NCBI RefSeq assembly: GCF_038397755.1
Contig: NZ_CP151637.1
Span: 2,480,001-2,544,000 of the forward strand
Reading direction: 5' to 3'
DNA: 64,000 nt
Source: Microbacterium sp. LWH7-1.2
Lineage (GTDB): Bacteria > Actinomycetota > Actinomycetes > Actinomycetales > Microbacteriaceae
The notes below the pieces were generated by a model. It worked only from the letters and a program-made list of their open reading frames with translations. It did no database searches and had not been told where the DNA came from. The first letter of the stretch is position 1. Each line of letters begins with the position of its first letter. Below are positions 28,859 through 37,194 of this stretch, piece by piece. The translations under genes were made by a program, and so were the position numbers.

Positions 28859-28883
28859 GTCGTTTGTGAGGCGTGCGACGCGC

Positions 28884-30281
28884 TCAGACGGAGATGCCTC
28901 GCGCCGCCATGAAGTTGATGGGGTTGGTCGTGCCGCCGTTGACGTAGGTCTCGAAGTGGAGATGGCAGCCGAACGAGTTGCCGGTGTTGCCCTCGCTCGC
29001 GATGAGCTGCCCGGCACCGACCCACTGGCCGACGCCGACGAAGATGCCACCGTTGCGGATGTGGCCGTAGCCGGTGCCGATGCCGCCGCCGTGGTCGATC
29101 TTGATGTAGTTGCCGTAGCCGCCGTTCGGGCCGGCGTAGACGACGCGCCCTGCCGAGGCGGCGTAGATTCCGGCGCCGCAGCCGGCGGCGAGGTCGACTC
29201 CGTAATGGAAGCCGCTGGAGCAGTAGCTGTTGCCGCACTGCACCGTGCGTGGCCCATAGCCCGAGCTGCGCCAGCCGGACGAGGGACGCGCCCAGCCCGA
29301 GCCGACGACGGATCCACCTCCGCCGCTGCCTCCACCGCCGCCCTGGTTCTGCTGGGCGAGGCGCTCCGCCTCGGCCCTCGCCGCCGCGGCGGCCGCGGCG
29401 GCCGCTGCCGCTTCGGCCTCCTTGCGGATGCGCTCGCCCTCCTGGTAGTCCGCGATGGTCTTCGCCGTCGCGTCCTGCAGGGCGGCCAGCTGCGCCTCGA
29501 GCTCGCCGCGCTTGGCGTTCTGCGCGTCGAGGGCGGCCTGCGCCTCGTCGGCGGCCTTCTGCGCGGCGACCATCTTCTCTTCGGCGATCTTCTGCAGCCG
29601 GTCGCGCTCGGCGCGCTGCACGGCCGCCTGGTCGCTCAGGCTCTGCGCCGAGTCGCGCGCGGTGACGGCCTGCGCGTACACGTCCTGGTTGCGCTGGACG
29701 AGCTTGTCCATCGTGCCCAGGCGCGCCAGCAGGTCGTCGGCGCCCGCGGCGGAGCCCGCGAAGAAGAGTTCCAGCGACGTGTCGTCGCCGCCATTGCGAT
29801 AGAGCTGTGCCGCGACCCGGCCGGCCTTGTTCGCCGCGTCGATCGCCGCGGCGGCCTGTTCGTCGGCCTGCTGCTGCAGCTGGTCGGCACGGAGGGCCGC
29901 GTCGAAGTACGCCTGCTGCGCGACGTAGAACTCGTCGGCCAGCTGCTGCGCGACCTGCTGCTTCGCGGCGACATCGGCCTCGAGCCCGGCGATCAGCTGC
30001 TGGATCTTGGTGATCTCGGCGGCTTTGGCCGCCTCGTTGTTCTTGGCGGCGACGACGTCGTCCCACGACGGATAGTCGGCGGCGAACGCGGGAGCGACGA
30101 GCGGGCCGAGTGTTCCGCCGGCGGCGCCGAGCGCCGCGACACCGAGGATGCCGAGCCCGAGCGCCGTGCGCCGATTCATCGACGGCCAGAGCCGCCGCTG
30201 CTCACGGGCAGATGGAGCGCACCCGCAGTCCACGGAGGTGTCGTCGGACACGGCCTGATCAGTGACGTTTTCGGGCTGCAC
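28884..30281 (-). CDS. secreted M23 family metallopeptidase with coiled-coil domain
   Basis: A 465-residue exported protein of the EnvC/NlpD kind. I start it at the GTG at 30281, preceded by GAGGGAGGGA at good spacing; a TTG eight codons upstream is weaker. NRRTALGLGILG inside the N-terminus looks like a twin-arginine signal, ending near AFAADYPSW. Residues ~75-310 form a long Ala/Gln/Glu-rich coiled coil. A Gly/Ser linker leads to the M23 domain with HYGVDLAAGCG and HLHFET zinc ligands and a GHIRNGG-like loop. It probably cleaves peptidoglycan peptides or regulates amidases during growth. Confidence 0.9.
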   Translation of the reverse strand: MQPENVTDQAVSDDTSVDCGCAPSAREQRRLWPSMNRRTALGLGILGVAALGAAGGTLGPLVAPAFAADYPSWDDVVAAKNNEAAKAAEITKIQQLIAGLEADVAAKQQVAQQLADEFYVAQQAYFDAALRADQLQQQADEQAAAAIDAANKAGRVAAQLYRNGGDDTSLELFFAGSAAGADDLLARLGTMDKLVQRNQDVYAQAVTARDSAQSLSDQAAVQRAERDRLQKIAEEKMVAAQKAADEAQAALDAQNAKRGELEAQLAALQDATAKTIADYQEGERIRKEAEAAAAAAAAAAARAEAERLAQQNQGGGGGSGGGGSVVGSGWARPSSGWRSSGYGPRTVQCGNSYCSSGFHYGVDLAAGCGAGIYAASAGRVVYAGPNGGYGNYIKIDHGGGIGTGYGHIRNGGIFVGVGQWVGAGQLIASEGNTGNSFGCHLHFETYVNGGTTNPINFMAARGISV

Positions 30282-30500
30282 CGGATCCCTCCCTCGCGGC
30301 GTCAACTCGTTTCACACTAGCAACATCAGTAACATGTGCAACCCCCCAGAGGTGCACGGCGACCGCCGCCTCGGGTAGCGGTCACCCGGTCAGTGTGCGC
30401 CTCAGCGCAGAGTTGCACAAGGGCGGCGCGCCCTCGATTCGCGTTTTCCCGAGGAGTTACGTATGCTTGGTCCTCGGCAGTGAGCCCCAAAGGTTCACCC

Positions 30501-30573
30501 GGCCCCATCGTTTAGCGGCCTAGGACGCCGCCCTTTCACGGCGGTAGCACGGGTTCGAATCCCGTTGGGGTCA
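30501..30573 (+). tRNA. tRNA-Glu (anticodon TTC)
   Basis: The acceptor stem GGCCCCA pairs with TGGGGTC (one G-U) and the discriminator is A. The anticodon loop is CTTTCAC and the T-arm GGGTTCGAATCCC is canonical. The CCA end is not encoded. Confidence 0.96.
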
Positions 30574-30593
30574 CTCCATAATTCAATAAGCAT

Positions 30594-30667
30594 GGCCCTG
30601 TAGCGCAGTTGGTTAGCGTGCCGCCCTGTCACGGCGGAGGTCGCGGGTTCAAGTCCCGTCAGGGTCG
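30594..30667 (+). tRNA. tRNA-Asp (anticodon GTC)
   Basis: Acceptor stem GGCCCTG/CAGGGTC, anticodon loop CTGTCAC, T-arm CGGGTTCAAGTCCCG and G discriminator as expected for Asp. It follows tRNA-Glu by 20 bases. Confidence 0.96.
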
Positions 30668-30744
30668 CTCCGAGCGACGGGCCCTTTTTTCGAAGAGGGC
30701 CTTTCGTCTAGGACGCGGCAGGTCTTGTCTGAAAGATGCCGCGA

Positions 30745-30817
30745 GGCTCTGTAGCTCAGTTGGTAGAGCGTTCGACTGAAAATCGAAAGGTCACCGGATC
30801 GATGCCGGTCGGAGCCA
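30745..30817 (+). tRNA. tRNA-Phe (anticodon GAA); probable integration site
   Basis: Acceptor stem GGCTCTG/CGGAGCC, D-arm GCTCAGTTGGTAGAGC, anticodon loop CTGAAAA and T-arm CCGGATCGATGCCGG. The integrase gene lies directly downstream, so its 3' part or flank is the likely attB of the accessory element. Confidence 0.95.
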
Positions 30818-30819
30818 CT

Positions 30820-30860
30820 GAAACCCCCGCGTAGCTTCTACATCGCGGGGGTTTCGCTTT
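30820..30860 (+). terminator. terminator of the tRNA cluster
   Basis: GAAACCCCCGCG (30820-30831) pairs perfectly with CGCGGGGGTTTC (30844-30855), followed by GCTTTT. This is a classical intrinsic terminator three bases after tRNA-Phe. Confidence 0.9.
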
Positions 30861-30940
30861 TCCCAGGTCAGGGCCGGTTTTCAGACCCCAACAAACTCCT
30901 CCCGCGGACCCCCGAGCCGCGCCGCGATCCGGGTCTCGAC

Positions 30941-32065
30941 TTAGGCCGAGGGGCCGTTTGCCCACATTTTGCCCACATCTGAATCGCGTGCGGCCCGATC
31001 GAGAGCGATCGAAACGGATGTCAGATCCTCGGGAAACAGGTCTGCGTAGACGTCCAGCGTCATGGCAGCTGAGGCGTGGCCGAGCATCCGCTGGAGGATC
31101 TTGACGTTCGCGCCGGCCGAGATCGCGAGACTTGCCGCGGTGTGCCGGAGGTCGTGCGGCGTGACATCGGGGAAGGCGCCGTTCGAGATGATCTTGAGAC
31201 GGGCTATCGCGGGACCGAAGACTCGACGCCGGAAGTTTCCGCCGCGCACGGGTGCACCTGAGGAACCTGCGAACACCAGACCGACCCGCGCGCCAGCGGA
31301 GACATGGGCGGCGAGGTCGTTGTCGAGGATCGAAGGGAATGGAACTGTGCGCTGCTCGTGGGTCTTGGGAGTCCCCCACACCAACGTGCCGCGCACGTCG
31401 GCAACCGCCCGGCGCACGTGCACGAGCCGATTGGGCAGGTCGACGTCCGCTGGGCGCAGCGCTGTGGCTTCACCCCAGCGCAGGCCGGTGTAGGCGAGGA
31501 ATCTGACCAACGTCTGCCAGTCCCCCACCTCGTTGGCGAGCGCATGAACCTGTGCGTGACTCAGATACTTGCGCTCGGAAGCGACAAGCCGCGGCAACTC
31601 GATGTCTGACGCAGGATTGCGCGCCAGCCGCCCATCGCGGACTGCGAACGCGAGCACGCCCGACAGCACCAAGTAGATCTGTCGGGTCGACGACGGCGAA
31701 AGGGTCTCCGAGAGTTGGGCAACCCACGCCTGTACACCCGAGTGCTCGATGTCGGCGATCCGGATGCGCCCCCACGCCGGCAGGACGTGCTTATCCAGCG
31801 AGTTCCGGTAGCCCGATCGCGTCGTGGGCTTTACACGCACCTTTCCGGCGTACCAGGCCTCGGCAACCTCCCCGAAAAGGACGCGGGACCGGGATGGATC
31901 GATCCATTCGCCGCGAAGCTTCGATACCTCGACCGTGGCAAGGAAACCCTCGGCGTCGCGCTTTGTGCGAAACCCACGCTTGTCGGTCTGCGTGTTGTCC
32001 GGCCGCCGATACCGCACCCGATAGCGCCTGCCCGACGCGGTTTCATACGCCTCGATGGTAGCCAT
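30941..32065 (-). CDS. tyrosine recombinase / phage-type integrase
   Basis: A 374-residue site-specific recombinase. It has an N-terminal arm-binding domain (YRVRYRRPDNTQTDKRGFRTKRDAEGFL), a SAM-like core-binding domain (about 70-150) and a catalytic domain. The active-site residues are Arg in TGLRWGE, His and Arg in HDLRHT, the LGHAS motif and Tyr in MTLDVYADLF. Its 3' end faces tRNA-Phe with about 120 bases between, the usual position for an integrase using a tRNA as attachment site. I use the ATG at 32065; a GTG two codons upstream is possible. No excisionase gene is visible beside it. Confidence 0.93.
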   Translation of the reverse strand: MATIEAYETASGRRYRVRYRRPDNTQTDKRGFRTKRDAEGFLATVEVSKLRGEWIDPSRSRVLFGEVAEAWYAGKVRVKPTTRSGYRNSLDKHVLPAWGRIRIADIEHSGVQAWVAQLSETLSPSSTRQIYLVLSGVLAFAVRDGRLARNPASDIELPRLVASERKYLSHAQVHALANEVGDWQTLVRFLAYTGLRWGEATALRPADVDLPNRLVHVRRAVADVRGTLVWGTPKTHEQRTVPFPSILDNDLAAHVSAGARVGLVFAGSSGAPVRGGNFRRRVFGPAIARLKIISNGAFPDVTPHDLRHTAASLAISAGANVKILQRMLGHASAAMTLDVYADLFPEDLTSVSIALDRAARDSDVGKMWANGPSA

Positions 32066-32259
32066 GACCACAGTTTATGTGTAATGCATCGCCAGTTCAG
32101 CAAGATCTCTGAGCCGTCAAGCGGAGACTGAGCGCGAGCGACTTGAGACGCTAGTCGGCTCCGCTTCACACATACGTGCACACATGTCGATGGGGAGCTT
32201 GACCCGCCTTTCCGGACACCTGAGTTGAGGCGATGATCGTCTCGGAAGGAGTCCGTGAG

Positions 32260-32544
32260 ATGCCTGCTGCCCACCCGCCGGAGTTCCGGCGTCGAGCCCT
32301 GGATCTGGTCGCGCAGGGCAACCCTGTCGGCCAGACCGCCCGTGATCTCGGGATCAGCGAGTCCTGCCTTCGGAACTGGATGAACCGCGACGCCATCGAC
32401 GGCGGCCGCAAGCCAGGTCTGACGACCGATGAGCACAAGGAGCTTGTCGAGCTTCGCCGCCGGTTGCGTGTGCTGGAGATGGAGAACGAGATCCTCAAGC
32501 GGGCGTCGGCATACTTCGCCAGGGAGAACGTGCTCCCAAAATAG
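32260..32544 (+). CDS. IS3-family transposase OrfA (copy 1)
   Basis: A 94-residue DNA-binding subunit. The helix-turn-helix PPEFRRRALDLVAQGNPVGQTARDLGISESCLRNWM is followed by a leucine-zipper-like helix (LRRRLRVLEMENEILKRA). The ATG at 32260 follows GAAGGAG at proper distance, so I prefer it to the ATG at 32233. It ends in C CCA AAA TAG, a canonical -1 slippery heptamer (32535-32541) that lets ribosomes enter orfB and make the OrfAB transposase. Confidence 0.93.
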   Translation: MPAAHPPEFRRRALDLVAQGNPVGQTARDLGISESCLRNWMNRDAIDGGRKPGLTTDEHKELVELRRRLRVLEMENEILKRASAYFARENVLPK

Positions 32545-32591
32545 GGTTCCGGCTGGTCCAGGAGCTCGCCGCGGACGGTGTCCCCGTCGCG

Positions 32592-33415
32592 GTGGCCTGC
32601 CGGTTCCTCGGGGTCTCGACCTCCGGCTACTACGACTGGCGAGACCGATCATCCTCGCTGCGCGCCATCACGGACGCGGAGCTGACAACAACGATCAGGC
32701 GCATCCACGCCGACTCCAGGGAGACGTATGGTGCGCCGCGGGTGCTGGCCGAGCTGCGGCTCGGGCTCGGCGTTCACGTCGCACGCAGCCGTGTCGCTCG
32801 GTTGATGCGGCTGGACGGCCTGGTCGGGGTCTCCCACCGCCGGAAACGCCGCGGCTGGAAGCCGGACACCGCGACGCACGAGGATCTCGTGAAGCGGCAG
32901 TTCCGCGCCGACGCCCCGAACCGGCTCTGGTTCTGCGACATCACGCAGCATCGTGCAAGAGACGGGTGGGTGTACTGCGCGGCCGTCATCGACGCCTTCA
33001 GTCGGCGGATCGTGGGATGGTCGATCTCGGATCGGATCACCGCGGAGATCGTCGTCGACGCGCTTGAGATGGCCCGCTGGCGACGTCGACCCGAACCCGG
33101 GACCGTGGTTCACGCGCACAGGGTGCGCAATACACCAGCTGGATCTTCGGGCACCGGCTCCGCCAGGCCGGACTGCTCGGATCGATGGGCAGAGTCGCTT
33201 CCAGCGTCGACAACGCACTCATCGAGAGCTTCTGGTCAGTCATGCAGCGCGAGCTTCTCGACCGCACGAGCTGGGACTCGAGGACGCAACTCGCGTCGGC
33301 CATGTTCGAGTGGATCGAAGGCTTCTACAACCCCCGCCGCCGGCACTCCGCCCTCGGCTACCTCAGCCCCGCCGACTATGAAGCACTTCACACCGCCGCA
33401 GAGATCGCGGCATGA
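32592..33415 (+). pseudogene. IS3-family transposase OrfB, frameshifted (copy 1)
   Basis: The DDE integrase-core subunit in the -1 frame after orfA. The GTG at 32592 is nominal; expression normally comes from frameshifting. It has the HTH_21-like part (SRETYGAPRVLAEL), then FCDITQ with the first catalytic Asp and VIDAFSRRIVGW. At 33,111-33,123 the expected VVHADRGAQYTSW reads VVHAHR and then shifts frame: one G is missing from a run (GGG instead of GGGG) and the second catalytic Asp is His. The C-terminal part with the catalytic Glu (DNALIESFW) continues in another frame to 33415. It should be inactive. Confidence 0.85.
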
Positions 33416-33455
33416 TCAACACACAAGAACCGTCCGGGAAACCGGGTCAAGCTCC

Positions 33456-33816
33456 ATGGCGCGCTGTACCGCCGTGTGCCGTTCAACGATACGTCGACGT
33501 GGTCCCCGCGTTGCAGCCGGCTGGCAACGTCGGGCGCGGTGCGGAAGTAGCCGCGGTTGAGGATGTCGATGGTGGCGCCGTCGTCGGCTTGGAGCAGATA
33601 GCGGGCCTCGAGTCGCGACGTTCCGGATCTGTCGACTCCCCAATCTCCGCCACCGGGCAGGACTTTTCCGTGGAGCCTGGGGCCCTGGACGGTTCCGCCG
33701 CGGATGGGTGTGAAGGAGAGCACCTCGCCTGTGCCGCGACCGACGTGGACCGGGTCGTCGATATTGACGTCGATGGTGAAGACCAATTCGAGGCCGGGTT
33801 CGAAGCGGCCGGTCAC
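33456..33816 (-). pseudogene. DUF3237 family protein, 3' end cut off by the IS
   Basis: About 120 residues of a DUF3237 protein from a GTG at 33816: FEPGLELVFTIDVNIDDPVHVGRGTGEVL, GGGDWGVDRSGTSRLEARYLLQADDG and NRGYFRTAPDVASRLQRG are typical. The reading frame runs straight into the IS right end, where the protein's last strands are lost. The DNA on the other side of the IS (left of 32,194) does not continue the DUF3237 sequence even after removing the IS and one ATGG. The gene was therefore truncated by more than a simple insertion. Confidence 0.8.
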
Positions 33817-33887
33817 GATACGTCCTGTCTGCTGCTCATGATGGAGATGAGCGGCTGCTGGGCCCTCGACGAGACGGTCGATTCCAG

Positions 33888-34132
33888 ATGATCGGATCTC
33901 GGATCGAGCCTGGCGGCGACGGCGGTGAGACGCTCTATACCATCGGGGCAGAGATCAAACTCGTCCACGTGATCAGCGGATCGGTACGAATCGAGTTCAG
34001 CGACCGCTCGTGGAATCTCGACAAGGAGACACCCTCACCTTTGAGGCACACGAGCCCCATAACTGGCACGCGAGCTCCACCGTCGGCGCAGACCTCGTCT
34101 GGGTCCTGGTACCAGCGGCCTGGACCCCCTGA
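33888..34132 (+). pseudogene. cupin domain of an XRE-cupin type regulator, frameshifted fragment
   Basis: The frame SRIEPGGDGGETLYTIGAEIKLVHVISGSVRIEF is a typical cupin C-terminal domain of HTH-cupin regulators. At about 34,022-34,028 one base is missing (AAGGAGACACC instead of a frame giving KGDTLTFEAHEPHNW), after which the domain continues in the next frame to VLVPAAWTP and a stop at 34132. The N-terminal helix-turn-helix is absent. It lies divergent from the DUF3237 fragment, so both are relics of one former locus. Confidence 0.65.
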
Positions 34133-34590
34133 CCCCACCCGGTCGTCCTGCGCGCATGAATGTTGTCGTGGATCGCACCGCACGGCACCGCACGGCACCG
34201 CACGGCACCGGCGCGATCCGATCGTAAACTCCGCCGGGTGAATAGTCCGGTGGCGGCATCAAACGAACACAGACGTGCTGACCGGCGCAGTCGTCTGTCG
34301 GACACCACCTGTGCGGGGTGTTGCTCCCCGCGAGGGCGGGCCCGGGTGCCGCCGCGGAATTTCGCCTGATAAGGCCGCGGCGAGGACCACCCCTTGCAGG
34401 GGCTCTGCGAGGGTGGGGTTGCGTCCGCTTCAACCTCACACGACCTTGCGTTCATGCTTCCCAGTAAGACCGCGGCACGACTAACCGACCCTTGCCGCGG
34501 AAGGGGAGCTCAGTCCCGGTCGCCGTTAGCACAAAGGGTTGAGGCGGCCGTGGGCGTCGGCCGACCGGCGTAGGTGACGTCGTTCCCGCA
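34133..34590. other. non-coding stretch with a 10-bp tandem repeat
   Basis: I find no convincing gene in these ~460 bases. The only structure is the CACGGCACCG tandem repeat described separately. Confidence 0.5.
34175..34210. repeat. tandem repeat of CACGGCACCG
   Basis: Three exact 10-base units at 34181-34210, preceded by a partial unit (GCACCG). The array is bracketed by GGATCGC (34170-34176) and GCGATCC (34213-34219), an inverted pair. Confidence 0.85.
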
Positions 34591-34914
34591 CTAGAACTCG
34601 CCGATCGCGAGGCCGAGGCGAAGGTACAGGTCGGTGACGGCTTCGTTGTTTGTGCGGTAGGTGATCCACACGCCGCGGCGCGGTTGTCCTGCTGATGCGG
34701 GCGGGTCGGAGATCACGAGGCCGGCCTCTTCGAGCTGGTCGAGTCGTGGCTTGATGGTGGTGGGTCGGAGTTCGAGTGCGGCGGCGATGGGCCCGACCGT
34801 GGAGTTTGGGTGAGCGCGGAGGTAGCGAAGAATGCCGGCGTTGATGAGGTTGCCCAGATGGGCGATGGGATCTTCGGCGTCTTCCGACCCGGCAGGTTGC
34901 GCTAGTCGCGGCAT
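34591..34914 (-). CDS. winged-helix (ArsR-like) DNA-binding protein
   Basis: A 107-residue protein from the ATG at 34914; a GTG at 34932 would add six residues. Residues ~15-90 form a winged helix: LINAGILRYLRAHPNSTVGPIAAALELRPTTIKPRLDQLEEAGLV, then a wing PPASAGQPRRGVWITY. A final amphipathic helix may dimerise. No metal-binding Cys is present. It is probably a small transcriptional regulator; its target is not evident because the flanking regions hold no genes. Confidence 0.65.
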   Translation of the reverse strand: MPRLAQPAGSEDAEDPIAHLGNLINAGILRYLRAHPNSTVGPIAAALELRPTTIKPRLDQLEEAGLVISDPPASAGQPRRGVWITYRTNNEAVTDLYLRLGLAIGEF

Positions 34915-35603
34915 GCGCCCAGTCTTGCGCACCGCCGCTTGATGCGTCCAGGACGAGAAACCTCTTTACATGTTTACTTCGTACCCTAACTGCTATACGG
35001 TTTGGGCATGCGCTTCTGGCTTGCGACTCCGGCACCTCCATCGGGAGGAGTGGGATCGCGCGTGTCCCCCGAAGGGACTACAGACAAAAGCCAGATGGTG
35101 GGTCTAAGTTGTGCGCGCACGCGCCTCGTGGTGTGCGGTTCCTCCCCAGCGAGCATCTCCGCCCGAGTTATCCACAGATTCTGCGAAACATCGTGTGTTA
35201 ACCGTTGTGGGGTGCTTAGGATGCCGCCACGGCGACCTTCGCGCGAGCCGCTGACTGCGTGCATTGCGGTTCTTGGTGGGTTGCTCTGTCGGCGGTCTCG
35301 TTTCGAGGTCCGTCCTCGGTCGCGGATCGGGTATGGCGGTTGAGGCGCCGCGATCGGGCATCGCATCGCGCTGGCTATACGAGCCCGCTATGCCTCGCGC
35401 TTCGCTGTAGGGATCGAACGAATGCTCCCGCATCCCCTGAACGACCGACTTCGGGGCACTGCTCACCGACCAGTTCCGTCCTAAGGAAACGCTCGACGAC
35501 GAGCCCGGCTGCTGGCACGCGGATGCCGCCAACGAATCAACTCCGGCGGCACCGCTCCCCCGACCATGCGACGGTGTAGCAGCCTCTCGGTAGAGTCACG
35601 AAA
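34915..35603. other. ~690-base stretch without a recognisable gene
   Basis: Short frames exist on both strands but none has a family signature or a good ribosome-binding site. A single DnaA-box-like TTATCCACA occurs at 35168-35176. Probably decayed DNA of the accessory region. Confidence 0.5.
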
Positions 35604-36215
35604 GTGACCAACCTGCAGTCGCTGGAGCTTCTCGTCGCCGTTGCCGTCGCTTCGCTCACAGGAGAGCGCTGGGCGATCATGGATGCCTCTTCGCATGTTC
35701 CCCCTCGGCCCGGCTTGTACGCGATCTACGGCGACGAGCAAGCGTGGACCGATTTAGGACTCGATCCGGAAACACATCGACCGCTGTACGTCGGGAAAGC
35801 CGAGGAGAGCCTTGTCTCTCGGGATCTGAACGGGCACTTCGCCACGAACCCGAGCTCCAAGCCCCGCACGGGCGGGTCCACGGTGCGCCGCTCCTTCGCA
35901 GCTCTCCTACGCGAGGAACTGGACCTGCACGCCGTGCCCCGGAACCTCATCAAGCCCGAACGTTTCGCGAACTACGCTCTTGCCGACGGCGGCGACGCGA
36001 GGCTCAACGACTGGATGCACGCCCGTCTGACGCTCGCGGTCTGGCCGGCACCCGCCGGTATGGGCGTGCAACTCGGCGACGTCGAGACACACGTCATCGT
36101 CCGTTTCACGCCGCCGATCAACCTAGACAAGAACCCCGGCAAACTCGCTCGACTCAGCCGTGCCCGCGCAGACATGGCGGCCGAGGCGTCACGTTGGCGA
36201 GCGGAGAGCCAGTGA
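35604..36215 (+). CDS. GIY-YIG nuclease superfamily protein
   Basis: A 203-residue protein from a GTG at 35604. RPGLYAIYGD and RPLYVGKAEESLVSRDLNGHF supply the GIY-like and YVG-like strands and the Arg/His region of the GIY-YIG fold (about 35-95). The catalytic Glu candidate lies later and cannot be fixed by eye. The C-terminal half (LARLSRARADMAAEASRWRAE) is helical. Similar stand-alone proteins occur on mobile elements and in defence loci. Whether it cuts DNA is open. It stands alone, with 267 bases of non-coding DNA after it. Confidence 0.7.
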   Translation: MTNLQSLELLVAVAVASLTGERWAIMDASSHVPPRPGLYAIYGDEQAWTDLGLDPETHRPLYVGKAEESLVSRDLNGHFATNPSSKPRTGGSTVRRSFAALLREELDLHAVPRNLIKPERFANYALADGGDARLNDWMHARLTLAVWPAPAGMGVQLGDVETHVIVRFTPPINLDKNPGKLARLSRARADMAAEASRWRAESQ

Positions 36216-36482
36216 ATCGGTCAACGGCCTCATTCAATTCCTGACCGCCACTGAAGGCGGACGGACAAGCCCACCTCGGGACCTGAGCGCAACGCGCAGT
36301 GGCGTCGATCGCCGGCCACCAGATCGGCCTCTCGCGACGCGCGGTTGAGCGATCACAGCCGCTTCCACAAGGCTCCTGAGGAGAGAAGCGTTCGGCGGCC
36401 GCACACGACCGCCCGGCGAGCGACCGGCATTCGAGCGGTGGTCGAGAGTTTCGAGGTTCTCTTGCGAGAGCCAGGGTGAGTG

Positions 36483-37079
36483 ATGATTGTGCGTGTGGCC
36501 AGTATGAAGAAGATCCGAGCAGCGCTGCACGACGCTATCGGTAGCGAGAAGCTGGTCCGTCTGGACCGCGCCTCCCGCCCCTCGCAAGTCATCGATGGCT
36601 TTGTCGTTGCCGTCGGCCGAGGATGGGCACTGCTGCAGCGCACCATGGACGGTGGTTTCTTCGACGGACACCTCGCCATCCGGTTGGACGAAATCCGCGG
36701 CGTCCGAGAGGACTCGAGCTTCGAGTCGACGTTCGCTCGCAGCCGACCGGAATGGCCGCCCGCACCGCCGGTGCCCGACACCGAGCTCGACCTCGACTCA
36801 ACGACTCGGATGCTGACATCGCTGCTTCGGGCCGGGGAGCTCTTCGGCATCGAACGAAACAGGAAGTACGACGCCAAATGGATCGGCGTGCCCAACGAAC
36901 TCACTCGACACTGGTTGTACATGTGGGAGGTGCGTCCAGACGCGAGTTGGCACGAGAAGCCACTCGGCTACCGCATCCGAACAATCACGATGGTGACAAT
37001 CAACGATCACTACCAGCGGGCACTCGCGGTCGTCGCCGGACAGCCGCCCGCCGACCCCTCAGACCCCGCGTGGGGATAA
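36483..37079 (+). CDS. hypothetical protein
   Basis: A 198-residue soluble protein, not recognised. The N-terminal half has an SH3-like barrel flavour (VRLDRASRPSQVIDGFVVAVGRGWALLQRTMDGGFFDGHLAIRLDEIRGV). The C-terminal half contains IRTITMVTINDHYQRALAVV. The ATG at 36483 is preceded by an in-frame GTG. It carries no signal peptide or membrane helix. Codon use agrees with a real gene (third positions rich in G and C). Cargo of the IS-flanked region. Confidence 0.55.
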   Translation: MIVRVASMKKIRAALHDAIGSEKLVRLDRASRPSQVIDGFVVAVGRGWALLQRTMDGGFFDGHLAIRLDEIRGVREDSSFESTFARSRPEWPPAPPVPDTELDLDSTTRMLTSLLRAGELFGIERNRKYDAKWIGVPNELTRHWLYMWEVRPDASWHEKPLGYRIRTITMVTINDHYQRALAVVAGQPPADPSDPAWG

Positions 37080-37194
37080 GTCCGCTCCCCATCGAAGGCC
37101 CGGCGACCTGCCCGCTGGCGGACCGCCATCCGCGCGAGGAAGGGCGTTTGCGGCCCTCGCGAATGGGTAACACAACCTCGCCTGAGTCCGCGCG

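Larger units (their letters stand above)
32194..33455 (+). mobile_element. IS3-family insertion sequence, copy 1
   Basis: 1,262 bases with terminal inverted repeats: GGAGCTTGACCCGCCTTTCCGGAC on the left matches GGAGCTTGACCCGGTTTCCCGGAC on the right with four mismatches. The four bases ATGG flank it on both sides (32190-32193 and 33456-33459) and look like the target duplication. It carries orfA and a -1-frame orfB. It is inserted in the DUF3237 gene fragment, 130 bases from the integrase start. The copy at 41,792-43,053 is nearly identical. Confidence 0.93.

Noticed and set aside
34175-34210. Tandem repeat considered as a CRISPR array
   Set aside because: Units are 10 bases, contiguous and without spacers; no cas genes are present.
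35168-35176. DnaA-box-like TTATCCACA
   Set aside because: A single box without a cluster, AT-rich unwinding element or replication gene nearby does not support an origin.
36216-36482. Minus-strand frame overlapping the gap before the gene at 36,483
   Set aside because: It extends antisense through the next gene and shows no conserved pattern; treated as non-coding.
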